A stretch of DNA of 64,000 nt from Ascaphus truei (GCA_036426205.1 CM071571.1:111898730-111962729); one strand, 5' to 3'; positions 45,663-58,480 are shown, numbered from the stretch's first letter. Notes: generated by a model from the sequence alone, not told the origin. Program-made: numbers and translations.

Positions 45663-46224
45663 ATTAAACACACAAACCCAGCAAGCTCAAACGCCCACAC
45701 CCTCCTAATATTGACTATATGTAATGCCACATAGAGTGCAACTGGGCTGTGGCACATGAATATAGGAAAACACAGGGGGTGCCCAGTGCTACATCCAAAT
45801 GACAAAACATACATGGTAATAATTACAAGAAATGATGCTTCAATACTATTAACATTGCTAATGCTAATAATAAAATATTTTTTTTAGTTAGAAATTTTGG
45901 CCAAAACATCATAAGCTTGCACACCAAACGTCAAGGTAAACCATAATAAGTGCAAGTCCTACACTACACTGCATTTGTTCCCAATACCTCTGTATGAGGG
46001 GGAAGAACCATAATAGATTCATTACCTGCAGCAAGATGAGACAATCCACCATTAAAAAGGGGGAGTTGACGTGAGCTCTGGGGAAGGTGCCACAACCTCC
46101 ATACAACTGATACCAGTCAGAAATTAATTAAACACACAAACCCAGCAAGCTCAAACGCCCACACCCTCCTAATATAACCCCCCCTTTATATGTTAATGCC
46201 ACATAGAGTGCAACTGGGCTGTGG
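45663..46224 (+). repeat. Direct repeat pair (about 92 bp)
   Basis: AAACACACAAACCCAGCAAG, CGCCCACACCCTCCTAATAT and GCCACATAGAGTGCAACTGG occur at 45665-45753 and 46130-46224. The spacer is 376 bp. They could be ends of an LTR-like or PLE-like unit interrupted by Tc1 copy 3 at its left side. Confidence 0.75.
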
Positions 46225-46242
46225 CTATATATTATATATATA

Positions 46243-46398
46243 CAGGGTTCGACAAACCTATACATTTGCTCGCCCCGGGCGAGTGGATTTACCCCCCGGG
46301 CGAGTAAATATTGGCCCCCACACACACGTTTGGTACAAGGTGGGCAGATAGATTTTTTTGTGTGGCGATTGAGTTTTTTTGGTGATTTGTCAACACTG
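46243..46398. mobile_element. hAT-like MITE
   Basis: CAGGGTTCGACAAACC at the left mirrors GGTGATTTGTCAACACTG at the right. The 156-bp interior contains CGCCCCGGGCGAG palindromes. The flanks are TA-rich so an 8-bp duplication cannot be verified. Confidence 0.65.
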
Positions 46399-46411
46399 TG
46401 TATGTATATAG

Positions 46412-46412
<1 letters not shown>

Positions 46413-46493
<81 letters not shown>
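46413..46493. repeat. (TA)n microsatellite
   Basis: About 40 TA units. The Tyr/Ile open frames on both strands are artefacts. Confidence 0.97.
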
Positions 46494-46494
<1 letters not shown>

Positions 46495-46882
46495 ACACCA
46501 CATAACATACAGAACAACCCTCTTGCTCAGTCCCCTCATAACATTTCAGAGTGCTGGGCATGGATATGCAGATAAAATAACGATGGGTGCCAGAAACTTT
46601 TATTGTACAAACAAGAGCTTTATTCAGAGCCATTCACAATGCTCACCATAGAACAGACAGACTTCACTTCAGACATAAACTGAACTGGTGTCAAATGATA
46701 TGGTTACTCTGTGCTTCTTCCCCTGGTAGCTCTTACTCCTACACTGAGGGGGTACTTGATTATATTGGCCAGTGCCTACATAGCTTGAATAATGCCCAGC
46801 AATAATTAAAAATAAAAATCATGAACTACAATAAAAGGATCTTTATTTGGTCATGTACAAAATAATTTGAGGTCCAAAAAAA

Positions 46883-46918
46883 CCCCTACGCGTTTCGCGA
46901 CGAGTTTTATCAAGGTGT
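46883..46918 (-). ncRNA. Hammerhead-like motif (weak stem II)
   Basis: Minus strand: UUGAUAA, A, ACUCGUCGC, GAAACGCGUA. U3 and A8 would pair in place of C3-G8. ACGCGU is self-complementary followed by A (GUA triplet). Stem II and stem I are poor. Confidence 0.35.
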
Positions 46919-46919
46919 C

Positions 46920-48780
46920 ACTTATCCTCTGTAGAGCACTATATTCTATTCCATGACTACTCGGATCTCAGGTAGGCCTTTGTTGAAGCATCATATATGT
47001 GAAACGCATTGAGGTAGAGTTGGATTTCCATGATGGATGACTTATGGCGTCGTGATGACGGATGCCTGGAATCAACGCCCCCCCTAGTGAGAACACTGCG
47101 GCCATCTTCAACGGCTGTTCAGTGAGCTCTCTACTAGGAAATGACTCATTCTGGACCCTGTGTTCCCCCTCCTCTGTGCTCTTCCCCTTGAGCAGATGAG
47201 TGCGCTGATTAACATCTGAGAGAACCGAGGTCCATTATAACAACTGAGTCGTATCAGGACGATTGGAACATAAATTTTTATGTAAATGTTGTGAAGTGTA
47301 TTTTTTTATATAAAGTAACATTATTTTTACTAATAGTGTCCCTCAATGCGCTTCTTTTATTTTTCTTTGACCTTTGTTGGGGGAAGCAGCACTATTCTCT
47401 GAAATCACTATCCCATTTCAGTGCATGACATTGGTAGTCTGTACTTGTTGGATCAGGAGTTTACTTAAGACCTTCTGTTGGGGCCGATCCGGTTATGTTC
47501 CGGAGTTTCTACTCTGTGATCTCCCAGCTGAGCACATTCTTCTGACAAGAGAACAATCTTGGGACACACGGTCCTTAACGGAAAACAATAACTGGTGACA
47601 GGACATCCTTAATACTATAGACACATACCTATTTACAGGACTCGTGGTAAGGCTTCATCTTGATGTCTGAGAAGTCTGTCCCTAGAACATAGAAGGGATT
47701 ATATAGCTCCATCCTATCTACCTACACTGACATTACTGGTCTCAAGGCATATCAAGGAGTGTCTATCCCTTTCTGTATAGTCATCCTGCATTACATGATG
47801 GGGAAAGGAGTAACCTGAATGATCTCACATAGTTAACCCATTAATGTTTTTAACCCCTTATACTAAATAGTAGTCTCCAAAGGGGGGCTACATTTAAATG
47901 GTCAATGTCACAGTATTTATCAGTATACAGAATGAAAATGTACATCTAATCTAAAACATTGCATAGGAAGTATTGTCAGCATTTAATAAGTTAGGGTTTT
48001 GTTGTAGTATCTCCATATACTCTAGTACAGTATAATGTGTGTCATAATCATGTTTCTTCATCAGAATGTATATACAAATTAATTTACAAAACTATAGTGT
48101 TTTGGCACAGTTCTATTCAACCAGAGAATTTTAGGAGTTAGAGGGATTCAACAAGGGTTCTCTGCATGTTTCCGGGCTATGGTTTTTTTTCGGTAAGATG
48201 AGAGCGCGCAGATTCAGTGCTATTGCATGGAAAGCCCCATAAACACCGTCACAGCTTACTGAATAAGCCCAGGAGACTAGATTCTGTAACGTGATTGACA
48301 AAATCCACTTCTCTCAGAAGAGAGAGGAATCTGGGAGTTTAAAACCTGCCACATTTGAAAAATATTTTTAATCTAATATATCCCTTTTGTCAACCATTAC
48401 TGTTTCGTCTCCTGCGTAATCTAAGGGAGGTGGTTCATAGGAGTCAAAAAGGGAAGGAGAACAAAGTCGGCATATTACGCTAGTAGTGACCGAATCAAAG
48501 CTCTTTTGGTTCAACAGTGGAAATAACTTATGGTGTTTGATACTGTCCTAAGGTCTTCCAGCATATCAACCCATGTGACATTTGCTGAATATCATAATAG
48601 CTCTATATGGAATAACAGACTGTACCAGGCGATGAAGGAACAGTTTCCACAACCCAGCACCTTGTTATTTCTGAAATATTTGACCAGAAAAAAAAACACA
48701 AGGAATAGCCAGCTAGCTCAATTAACATACTGTATAACAATGGTGGGTGTTTTATTTATAATACATAATTAGACAAAACA
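46920..48780. other. No gene recognised
   Basis: Mixed sequence after the hammerhead-like motif. Open frames are short and without known motifs. Confidence 0.4.
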
Positions 48781-48784
48781 ACAT

Positions 48785-49265
48785 ATTGGTTAAAAAGAAT
48801 GTCAAGTTTGCTAAGGTGAATTTGAGGTGCTGCACCATAAATGATATCCCCATAGTCAATATTTGACATTAGCAAATGCTTTGCAAAGCACTTTCTGACC
48901 AAGGGGCTTAGGCAGCATTTATTTTTATAAAGTACACCCAGTTTGGAATAGATTTTAGATGTCAATATGCAAAACAAATATTAGATGTGGGCCTAGCCAT
49001 ATACCCAAATATTTAAATATTGTTTTAACTGAGGTTAGACTATTGTTAGAGTTGGTTCTGAGTAGTAGCCCTGTCATTGGAAGCTTTAGAAATGTACCGT
49101 TAGTCCCAAGTACTCTAGTTGTTTTGTCAGTGTTTAAAAACAGTTTGTTTTGAGTGATCCATATTTTGACCTTTTTAAATATCAGATTGCAGAACTGGTC
49201 AGAGGGTTGCAGCTGCGTGCCTATAAGAAAGTATCATCAGAGTGTCTAGAAGCTGTGAAACTTTG
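48785..49265 (-). pseudogene. Fragment of the 2A-type LINE reverse transcriptase
   Basis: Minus strand text (SKIYSKLGVLYKNKCCLSPL, VRKCFAKHLL, IDYGDIIYGAAPQIHLSKLD) aligns with the same region of the LINE at 18.96-20.02 kb. It is more diverged and shifts frame, so it is an older copy. Confidence 0.8.
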
Positions 49266-49269
49266 GGCA

Positions 49270-51180
49270 GGTTATTTCTAAATACAAAAAAATAAAAATA
49301 CATTGTGTTATTACCCAGAGCACCTATTACAAGTAAACAACACTAACCCTAATAAGACCTAAAATGAATAGATTATTAATTCAAAGGTCACCAATCATGT
49401 ACTATGTACTGTGTATATCGCAAACATAAATGTATCGATTTGTACTGTATGTCTTATTCAGAACATTTGTATTATTTGCCTTTGTATGCATGTGTATATA
49501 TAATATACATATGCATACATATTTTTGGCCATACTGTTTATGCAGATAAATAATATGTTTGAACTATTCCAATAATATTCACATTATATTAGGCGGCTAC
49601 AACATTATGAGTTGTGTAACCAAATGCATGCATATATGTGTCAGACTAGAAATGCAATAAAATGTGAAATATTTTTAGCCAGATAGAATTACCATCTTAC
49701 TTAAACTGAATGATGAATGTTCGTCTTCTGGGGTTTATTTTCTATCCTATCAGCACATAAAAGAAACAAGATTATTAATCACAGTTTTGTTACTCTTTTC
49801 CACCCTGGTTAATTGGCCCTAAAATCAGAGCATGATTTACTCCCACAAATTCTAAATGATATATATGGAACATACTCTTTTTATTCATGGTGTTAAACTT
49901 CCTTTGTTCTTTCAAAATGAACAGCTTGCTTACATCTTTTAGAGCTTTTTTTTGCCTAATAACTTCTTCTTTATACAGTACTTCATCAAACCTAATTTCA
50001 GTTGTCTATTGTGAGAATACTCTGCTAATGTGAATCGGTTATCTAATCATTGGGTCTATATTTGAACTTAAACTGTTACATTTAAGATGGCTTCTAATAC
50101 TGACCCCTAAAGGGATGTTTTCTAGAATAACCAGATGAGTTACAGCCCCCGTAGACAACCCCCAACATTAGGACTATATGGTCCTGTCTTGCAGGGGTCG
50201 TGCTGGCTGGCTGTCTCTGTTCAGAACATATTGGGGAAACAAGTACATTCTTAAATTATTTACTGTACAGTACAATACATGTATGTATTCAAACTATTGC
50301 ACTTTGTATTGAGCACTACCTGACTAGTCCTACTCTTTTTTTTTTTGTTAAAGCTGCCACAGCCAGCACAGTGGCACCTTGTCTGTTGCTATCAATTACT
50401 GCTAATACAGACAAACATCCGTCAACAGCAGCATCATCCAAAAATACACCTACTACATTGCAACTGAGACAGTTATTTGAAACACACAATCATCCCCATG
50501 GACACGGACCGGTACTGGGCCCCACGCGCCAAAAAGAAAACGGTCACATTTGCCCCCGTTAAGGATTGCCATTATGTGGTGCCTTAAATGTCTGAAGGGC
50601 TATCCGTAAAGTGGGACCTTAACAAATGTGCACTGTACTACTCAGGGATTGCCCAAAAGAATATGGAAACAATTTTAGTGCACAATTTAACCATAACTGA
50701 ACTTGACAATGGCACTTACACTAAACCTACTGTGGATATTTACCTGTCCGAGGTGGCCAACATGAAAGCTCAAGTCCGACTCTTGCACCCATTTACAGCA
50801 ATATAGTCACCAGGATAGGTGTAATGGACCACAAGAAACTCCAGAAAGTGCTGCTGATGCTGCTTCGGGCACGTTTATTTGTTTTGATTTCTGTTTCTGT
50901 GTGTTTTTGTAGACAGCGCATGCACTGGTTTTAGTGGATTTAAAGGGGCAAACTAATACTGTATATACTGAATGCCAATATGCTATAGTTAATAATGGTT
51001 AGTGGGAGGAGGGGGGAGTGGGCAATAGTTACTTTGTAGTGAAGTTATAAGTTTTGGTTGTTAATGTATGTTATATTGTTCTACCTTTGTTTACTGCATA
51101 ATAAAAACATTTTTAAAGCAGCAGTACAGGTTATAGAGACCGCCTGCTTCAAACCTGTAATAAAAAAACAAATATTCTGT
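49270..51180. other. No gene recognised
   Basis: AT-rich at first. From 50190 to 50820 there are two open frames (120 and 72 codons) with no motif that I know. They might belong to a degraded retroelement. Confidence 0.35.
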
Positions 51181-51183
51181 ATA

Positions 51184-51533
51184 TGTAACATGGCTGGTCC
51201 AGATTGCCTCTCTGCCCCTTGTCACATAAGTCCTGATAGTGCTGCAGGCTGTGACAAGCTATCCTAGGGGAAATTGACCCCCCTCATGCTACTCTCTGAA
51301 TGACAGGAGAGGAGGTGACCTGGTGTTTGTGTACAGCTAATAGTGGTGCAGACACTAGGCCCTCCCCTTCCAGATTTCAGAGGGGAAGTGCCAAACTGTT
51401 AGTCAGTTCTGGTCTGGAGGTTGAGACTGGAGGAAGTGCTGTGTGTCTCTCCAATCAGGGATGAGTGTGCCCCCCCCCCAAGCCCTTAGGGGGCTGGAAG
51501 AACACCTAAATTACAACAGAGGCCTCAAGACTA
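51184..51533 (+). repeat. LTR-like direct repeat, left copy
   Basis: TGTAACATGGCTGGTCCAGA through CTAAATTACAACAGAGGCCT recurs at 52385-52728. Starting with TGTAAC it resembles an LTR. The left copy loses homology after CAAGACTA, earlier than the right copy ends. Confidence 0.7.
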
Positions 51534-52384
51534 ATGTAAAGGATCTGTCAGTCGTGGAACCTGTGGAAACAGATGGTGGCACTTACCTGCGGATGGGTGA
51601 GACTCCTACCGGTTACCTTCAACAGGATCCTGTTGCGGCCTATGCAGACACGGAGCAGACAGAAATGTCTATTCTCTCCCAAGGAGACTGCTGAAGTCAT
51701 ACGAAACAGGCTGGGAGAAATTACTCTGGGTACTAGAGTACCAAAGGGCCCCTCTATACTATACCAAGAGGTGGGAAGAGGAACCCAAGTCTTGGGTTTT
51801 ACCTGGTCAAGGGAAAGGTAGGTCGTAAAATATTAAGACTGCGCTGAGCTGATAGGGCCATAAGAAACCGGTACCGTTAGTCCAATGGTTATAATTTCCC
51901 CTATGTCCAAGAGCCGATCATGCAGGAAATAGAAGATCACTGGCATGAGTGGCTTAAGCTGGCGGTCACTGACTATCTCCAAGCTAAGAACAGCTATAAA
52001 GAATTTGTTACAGAGTGCAATATCTGTGCTATAATGAGGGAATGGCTCATAGTGACATGTATATATATGGATAGAATGGAGATTTGTCAACAAGCGGTTG
52101 CCCCTAAGGTTTATTCCGTTTGGGTTAAGGACTGTGAGGAATGGGCGGTAAAAAAGCCTGATCCCAAATATTATAAGTAGTTCCCCATACTCTTTATGTT
52201 GGAAAGAGTTAGTTATCACCGCTGAAGTCAGTGAGTGAAATGGGTTTCCTCTGAAATATACAGTATACAGTTATGTTGTACTGTATACTATATATAACCT
52301 GTATTATTTTGCAGGCTACATTCTGATGGATGGTGCAATCAATTGGTTCCAGTGAGTGCATGGACATTTCCACCCAGGGTAGAG
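51534..52384 (+). other. Interior between LTR-like repeats
   Basis: About 850 bp with an open frame of 86 codons (51920-52180, MQEIEDHWHEWLKLAVTDYL ...) rich in charged residues and Trp. I recognise no gag, protease, RT or integrase motif. It is too short for an autonomous element, so a TRIM-like or internally deleted LTR element is likely. Confidence 0.4.
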
Positions 52385-52860
52385 TGTAACTTGGCTGGTC
52401 CAGATTGCCTCTCTGCCCCTTGTCACATAAGTCCTGATAGCTTGTCACAGCCTGCAGCGCTATTCTAGGAGCAATTGACCTCCCCCCACTCATGCTACTC
52501 TAGTGACTGGAGAGGAGGTGACCTGGTGTTTGTGTATAGCCAATAGTGGTGCAGACACTAGGCCTTCCCCTTCCCAATCTCAGAGAGGAAGTGCCAAACT
52601 GTTAGTTCTGGTCTGGAGGTTGAGACTGGAGGAATGGCTGTGAGTCTCTCCCGTCAGGGATGAGTGTGCCCCCCCAGCCCTTAGGGGGCTGGGAGAACAC
52701 CTAAATTACAACAGAGGCCTCAAGACTACCAGAGGGCTCTGCACCATCCAGATGCCTGGAATCCTCTGACATCCATCTGTAACGCTGTAAAAAACAACTG
52801 CAGTGACTGCATCAATAAAGTATCCCTTCTGTTTTATATAATCCTGTCTGAGATTGCAGT
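52385..52860 (+). repeat. LTR-like direct repeat, right copy
   Basis: It repeats 51184-51533 and continues to a polyadenylation-type AATAAAGTATCCC at 52814, as expected for R/U5 of a 3' LTR. The exact end is not clear. Confidence 0.65.
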
Positions 52861-53099
52861 GTATTGGGCAGGGGTATGGAAGTACTGCTCTTTGGGGGAT
52901 CTATCTTTGGGCATCCTGGAGCTTCCCTGAAGACGGAGGTGCTGACACTCTGAGTTGAACATCACGAACCACAAAAGCCTGTCCTGGTCCCCATACAACG
53001 TGGACATCTCAGCTCTCCTGGACTCTACAGGTACGCCACTGCACCACAACACATGTAGCAGCCGCAACATCTCCCAGGGGGGTGGGGGGAGGAAGCAGT

Positions 53100-53145
53100 G
53101 ACACACACACAAACACACACACACACACACATATATATATACAGT
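53100..53145. repeat. (CA)n/(TA)n microsatellite
   Basis: CA repeat followed by ATATATATATA. Confidence 0.9.
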
Positions 53146-53649
53146 TAAATCGTATTGCTGCTTTAACTATATAATTTGTAATATTTGATATAGCGCTGAG
53201 GCTTTTTGTCTTTTGTTGTATTACAAATGAGGTCACAATCTCAGTAGCATTCATTTCTGACAAAAATATATATGGTGTGGTGGGCTTGGGTTATGAGCTT
53301 ACAGAAGCTTTGTGTGTTTGTAAACTTCCATTAGTAAACAATTTGGAGGTTTGGGACCCCTCCTCCCTGGTTTTACACTCATCCCACTTTTTAAATTGCA
53401 GTTCCTGTTACGTACCTGTGAAGGACCAGTGACTTAATACCATTCTCCCCCCATTAGAGATGTTATGAGAGCTTGTAGTGCGTACAGTAGTGTTATGACT
53501 TTAAAAAAAAGGGGGGGGGGGTACCTTTGTGTGGTTTGCAACCTTAAAATTCTTGGGCCAAAGAAGTGAACTACTGTAAATCACCTTCACTAATGAAAAG
53601 AAAAACAGATAAGTATTTAAAGAATACCCTTTTTGTTTGAAGGGCTCTT

Positions 53650-54125
53650 GTCTGGGAACCTTAAAACCCACTGTCTTTTAGGGTAAAGCACAGTCACAGG
53701 ACCATCCAGCTCTGGTTTAAAGGCTTTATTTTCTTTGTCACTCCAGCGGACAAAATCAAAACAAACAAAATAATCAAAATAATCCTAGCTCTATCTGAGC
53801 ATTAACTAGACAGCAATTCTCTAGCTATCTTTGGGTGGCTTTTCCACTTACCAAACAATAAAACAAATATCATAAACCAAACCTGTTGCAGGCCAGTGCC
53901 TGTCTGTAGCATCCAGCTCTCTTAGCTGGAATAAGGGGAGAGGGAAGAACTGATCTAGCCTGCCCTTTCTTATACTCTGTTAATTAAGGCCAGGTGATCT
54001 GCACTTGGCTTAATTTGCAAAACCTTCTCCGGGCCTTTAACCCTTATTAGGGATAGGTATAATTTACAAATGAAGGGCTTATGTATCTCCCATCCACAAC
54101 TTCACCACCTATCCTCTCACAACAG
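53650..54125 (-). repeat. LTR-like fragment
   Basis: The composition and words (AGGCTTTATTTTCTTTGTCA; TTAATTAAGGCCAGGTGATC) resemble the solo LTR at 7.1-7.8 kb (GGGTTTATTTACAGGGA; TTAGCTTAATTAG). The ends are not identified. A poly-A tract follows at 54134. Confidence 0.35.
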
Positions 54126-54531
54126 GTTAACTTTAAAAAAAAAAAAAAAAAAAAATGAATATATACTTTTTATTACAGTTTTGAAGAAGGGGATCTCTGG
54201 AGCTGAACCCCATTAACTTCAGCTTTCAGGGATAATTACTTTGTAGTTGTGTTGGTACCTCTGTAGGCAGAGAAACTGTGTTCGTTAATCTAATGCGGAT
54301 TAAATGTCCCACATCACATGGGCCAATAGGAAAATGTGACATCATCCCCTGAAGTCAAGTTCGTGTTTTCCTGATTCTCCTTCAGTGTTTTAAGTACCCA
54401 GTCCTAACTCCAAGACTTTTGTTTTTAAGTCGGCTTTTCCGCTCACCCAGCCTCCTGCGGTACTGGATAAGATCTGTATTGATCCAAGCTCTCTCACTTT
54501 TCAAGCAGTTTCAATACCCGCGGGTTGCTGT

Positions 54532-55095
54532 GTGGTGCCTGATGTGTTCCCTCTGGACTCCTTGTTGTCATTGTCAAAGACTGAAATATCCCCATTGAAC
54601 TTCCTTGTCTTTTCTGAGGTGCCTGTCCCGCTTCTCTCTGCTCGTTCTTTGGTGTCTACGGCATCCTCTGTGGATGTCCAGACTTCGGACCTGATGCTCT
54701 CTAAACCTCATATGCGCAGGGATGCTGGCCTCCTATCATTTGCCAGTACCATGGCACTGAACTACATAAACACTACTACCATCGCACTCGACTTGTTTGG
54801 GGTAACGGCCCTGGACTGTATCAAAAGAACTGTATCTGTATCTTTCAGTGAACCCTCCTGCCCTCTTCCCTCGCTAACCACTGCCCAGATTTCATTTGGA
54901 GTAATAGCTTCTCACAAATTTCTACATGCCCATTTGAGCAATACCATTACTCTTCCAGGATGTTTCTCTACCACAACCAATCAACAATCACTCTGCCTTG
55001 TTTTGTACTCTGGGAATAGTGCTGAGTACCGGGCACCTGACGTGTGCCCCCCGGACATCCCTGTTCTGGACTCTTCTGTTCTTGCAAAGCTCTAG
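54532..55095 (+). other. Unassigned open frame, 187 codons
   Basis: This is the longest open frame in this part without a recognised motif. It is Ser/Thr/Leu rich, with no signal peptide or repeated domain. It lies in sequence that is duplicated in part at 57.1 kb (CTATGGATTACCCTGGC), so it is likely part of a retroelement interior or LTR. Not a supported gene. Confidence 0.2.
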
Positions 55096-55799
55096 ATTTC
55101 CAAACCATTTTGTGATGCTTTCTGCGCCTCAAGAATTGCAGTACCTTCGTTTTCTTGTCCAAAGATTGTACTCGCCAATGGACTGCTGGATCATGGGCCT
55201 ACTTCTTGCCTAAGACACTTCAGAAACAATTCTATGTCACCCAGATCTCTGATTGATTCGTCTAGTCTGAAGGCCTCGCCTAAAGGGGGGTATGGTCACA
55301 GTAAGGAATCCGTTCCTGGTTTTGGCTGGAGCTCATTCTTGCAGAGTTGGTGGGCTCTCAGACAGACCTTCCCTTGCATTTGCAAGCACTATCACCTCTG
55401 CTTGCAATCACTGCAGCTCCGTCTCTCTGCTCTGGCATTGGAGGAATTCCCACACACCCGTCTTGGGATTGGCTATCTGCCCTTCTTATACTGGGCTTTC
55501 CCTTTTCCTCATTGCTGAGCATAAACCAAGATTCACTTGGATGTAACGGTATTTGCCTCAAACACACCTACCTTAGCCTTAATCCTGAGACCTGCTGCAT
55601 TCCCCCGAGGCAGAGGTCTGCTTCCTGTGCTGAAGCGCTGGAACCCCACTGCCAGCCTTACCTTGTTCCTGAGACCTGCATTCTCCCCTTGCAGAGATTT
55701 ATCATGGGCCTCTCCCACTCTTCGCACAGAGGCCAATCCCACGCTTCAGCTGCTACGCTGAAGCGGTGTGCACCTGACTTCCTGTTGCTGAACTCCAGC

Positions 55800-57190
55800 C
55801 TGGACATCGACTACCCTACCGTCTCCAACCCTGACGTGTCTATGGATTACCCTGGCCTGTCTATGGATTAACACATGGGGCATTGGGCACCCTGTCTTTT
55901 GTTTGTATACATTGGCTACGCTCAGTAGCACTCTTTTTGACATAAATACAGCTTAACCCCGTTATAGCGCGATCCTCGGGGGCCACCCGATACCACCGGG
56001 TTATAAACGGGGTCGCGAAGTACAAAATGGTCGCTGCGAGAAAAAAAATGGCTGCCGCATCAGTGGTACCGCGTCCGCTGGAGGGGGAGAGCCTGGATAA
56101 CTGTAAGCAGGGGGGTACTGTGTCAGCAGGGGGGGGGGGTACTGTGTCGGGAGGGGGGGGGGGGGGTACTGTGTCAGGAGGAAGGGGGGTAACTGTTCGG
56201 AGGGGGGGTCCTGTGTCAGGAGGTGGGGGGGGGGTACTGTGTGAACGTATCCAGACATTTTTATGTACAATATTTTTGATATTTATTAGAAGGGGGAAGG
56301 GTCTCCTGCAGCTTAATTCTGCGTGGTTTTTCGGTTAACGTCAAAGATGCTGGTCTTTGAAGTGGTAGGGTACTTTGTGATCGTGGCCTTGAGAGCCCAC
56401 AGCGACCAGAACTCACACAGCGCCCAGAGCACACAGAGTTCCCATAGAGCGTGCACAGTGCACAGCGCACAGAACCCACAGCCCGCAAATAGCGCCCACA
56501 GCCTGCACACAGAGCCGGCAGCACGATCCCATAAAGAGGAGAGGTAGGAGATCTTCAGTTTATGTCCTATTTACTTATACAGTATTCTTTTGTGCTGTTT
56601 TGCTGGGTTTGTGTTTTTATTTTAAGCTTTTATTAATGTTTTGTCCCAATTTTGTGTCCCCCCCAAAACGGGAGCCACGTTAATACCGCGTTATTAGCGG
56701 ATTCGTGTTATAGCGGATTGCGCTATAATGGGGTTAAGCTGTATATAAGTGGTGGGTTTTGGAGTTGGAGCATGCTGGGAATGCGTGTGTTAATTTAGTT
56801 CCTGACTGGTAACAGTCTTTTGGAGGTAAGTGGCCCCTTCTCCCAGAGCTCACTCCTCTCCACCTTTTTAACTTGGGAGGTTCTGGCATTTGCTGAATGG
56901 ACAGGACACACTGTAGTTGCTTCCCCTCATACAGAGGTAAAAGGGATGGTTCACAGTTTTGTGTTAGGAACTGAATTAATTTGGTTATACCTTGACGTTG
57001 TTATGCAGGCTTATAACGCTTTGGCCAAAGGGTTTAACTAAATAACCAAGTAATTAATATTATCATTGAAGTATTTATACTTTATACATATTACTCAATA
57101 TGTTTTGTCAATTGGAAGTAGCATTGGGCACCCCTGTCTTTTGTGTGTTTATGGATTACCCTGGCTTCTCCAATCCTGACCCTGCTACAA
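55800..57190 (+). repeat. Duplicated segment flanking the Tigger-like MITE
   Basis: GTCTATGGATTACCCTGGC, GGGCACCC and CTGTCTTTTGT occur at 55835-55910 and, rearranged, at 57125-57190. They suggest two copies of one retroelement end on either side. Confidence 0.55.
55949..56741. mobile_element. Tigger/pogo-like MITE with TA target duplication
   Basis: CAGCTTAACCCCGTTATAGC at 55949 mirrors GCTATAATGGGGTTAAGCTG ending at 56741. TA flanks both ends (55947-55948, 56742-56743). The interior has G-rich repeats (GTACTGTGTCAGGAGG units at 56110-56245). No transposase. The GTTATAGCGCGATCC wording resembles Tigger ends. Confidence 0.85.
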
Positions 57191-57489
57191 TTGACTACGG
57201 ACTGCGCAATCCTGAACCAGCATCGTAGTCTAAGGTCGGTGTATTCACATCCCCACCTCAGCCCCGCGGTCCGGTCCCGGTTTTGTGGCGAGCACAGCTG
57301 TTACAGTAGATAAGGGAGTTAGTGTGGCCTCACGCCTCCCCCGACATTTAGATTTATATGCCTTGGGGAAGAGCGCAGGGCCTCTAACAGCTGCGCCCTG
57401 CCTAGAAAATCCCAGTCTGCGCACCCCTGTCCTAAGGCACCGAAATTTCATTCTGATCTCATCCATGAAATTAGCACAGCATAGGAATA

Positions 57490-58370
57490 AAGATTAGTAC
57501 ATCAAATATATCAATTTATATTAAAATTTCAGGTGCTTGTACTGCATGTTAGTGTGAACATTAGAATAAAGTATTCATTTATCAAAACATCTTCAGAAAA
57601 ATAGATGCATATGGCAATACAAGTTTAAAAATATTACCTGTTATTAGCACTCGGACATCTTCATGTGTTTTGCACTCTGACTTTTCATCTTCTTCTGAGT
57701 TTGAATATTTGGACGATTAATCAGCCTTGTATAAGTATGTGTCGTCGGCCTTGGAGTAACTGAAATGATCTATGTGCCATTTGTCTTTTAGCTTCTTTTA
57801 TATTGGTCATACACATAAAATAACTCTCTCTGCTCTACGTTTATTCACGCTCATCACTAGGGAGCACTGAAAGGATTAAGGTAGTGAAAGATGTTCTCAG
57901 TTATGGTATTCATTTTAGCAGTATTGTAATAGAAAACTTAAACACATTTATACACATACTACAATATTCATCAGAACAATTGTTCTTGTGTACTTGTCTA
58001 AGTCCTTGTTTTAGAAAGTACATTATGGTGAGTGTGTATTTGTCATATACAGTGTAGGAGAAACATGATTTGTTTTTCATTCTACAATAAGAAAAAAATA
58101 TTTTCTAGTCCATTAGTTATTTTCTTACATGTGCAAACAACACTCACATGTAGAACATAGGGTATATTCCCAGTACACCATGAGAATACGTTTGTAATAA
58201 ATTTTCAAAAAGGTTTTGCAAAAAATATAGTCTTTTCTTATATATTGAACGTTACATGGAGCAATCATCTACATATAGCCAAGATACCGAATAGGCTAAA
58301 TAATATTTCTGAAATATACAATACTATGTCACAAAATATACAAATATATAAAGGTGGAAAAATGCACTAG
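57490..58370. other. No feature recognised
   Basis: AT-rich sequence without motifs. Confidence 0.4.
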
Positions 58371-58435
58371 AAAAGGGAGACAAGGTAAGGGGAGACAAGG
58401 AGAAATGAGGGGAGGGGGATAAAACAGGGGAATAA

Positions 58436-58480
58436 GGGGGGCAACGTTTCGGGGCTCCTTGCCCCTTCTTCTGGCCCGTT
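58436..58480 (-). ncRNA. Hammerhead-like motif in PLE 3' region
   Basis: Minus strand: CAGAAGA (58473-58467), one A, stem II GGGGC-AAGGA-GCCCC (perfect), GAAAC, then GUU (58445-58443). ACGU is self-complementary for dimer stem III. Stem I: GCCC with GGGC, 4 bp. U4 is replaced by A and there is an extra A, so activity is doubtful. It lies on the same strand as the PLE, 1.33 kb past its stop. Confidence 0.55.

Noticed and set aside
46289..46633. Tyr/Ile-rich frames
   Set aside because: Translation of the (TA)n microsatellite.
47000..47030. A further hammerhead motif (GTGAAACGCATTGAGG)
   Set aside because: GAAACGC is present, but no stem II or CUGANGA lies in the right place.
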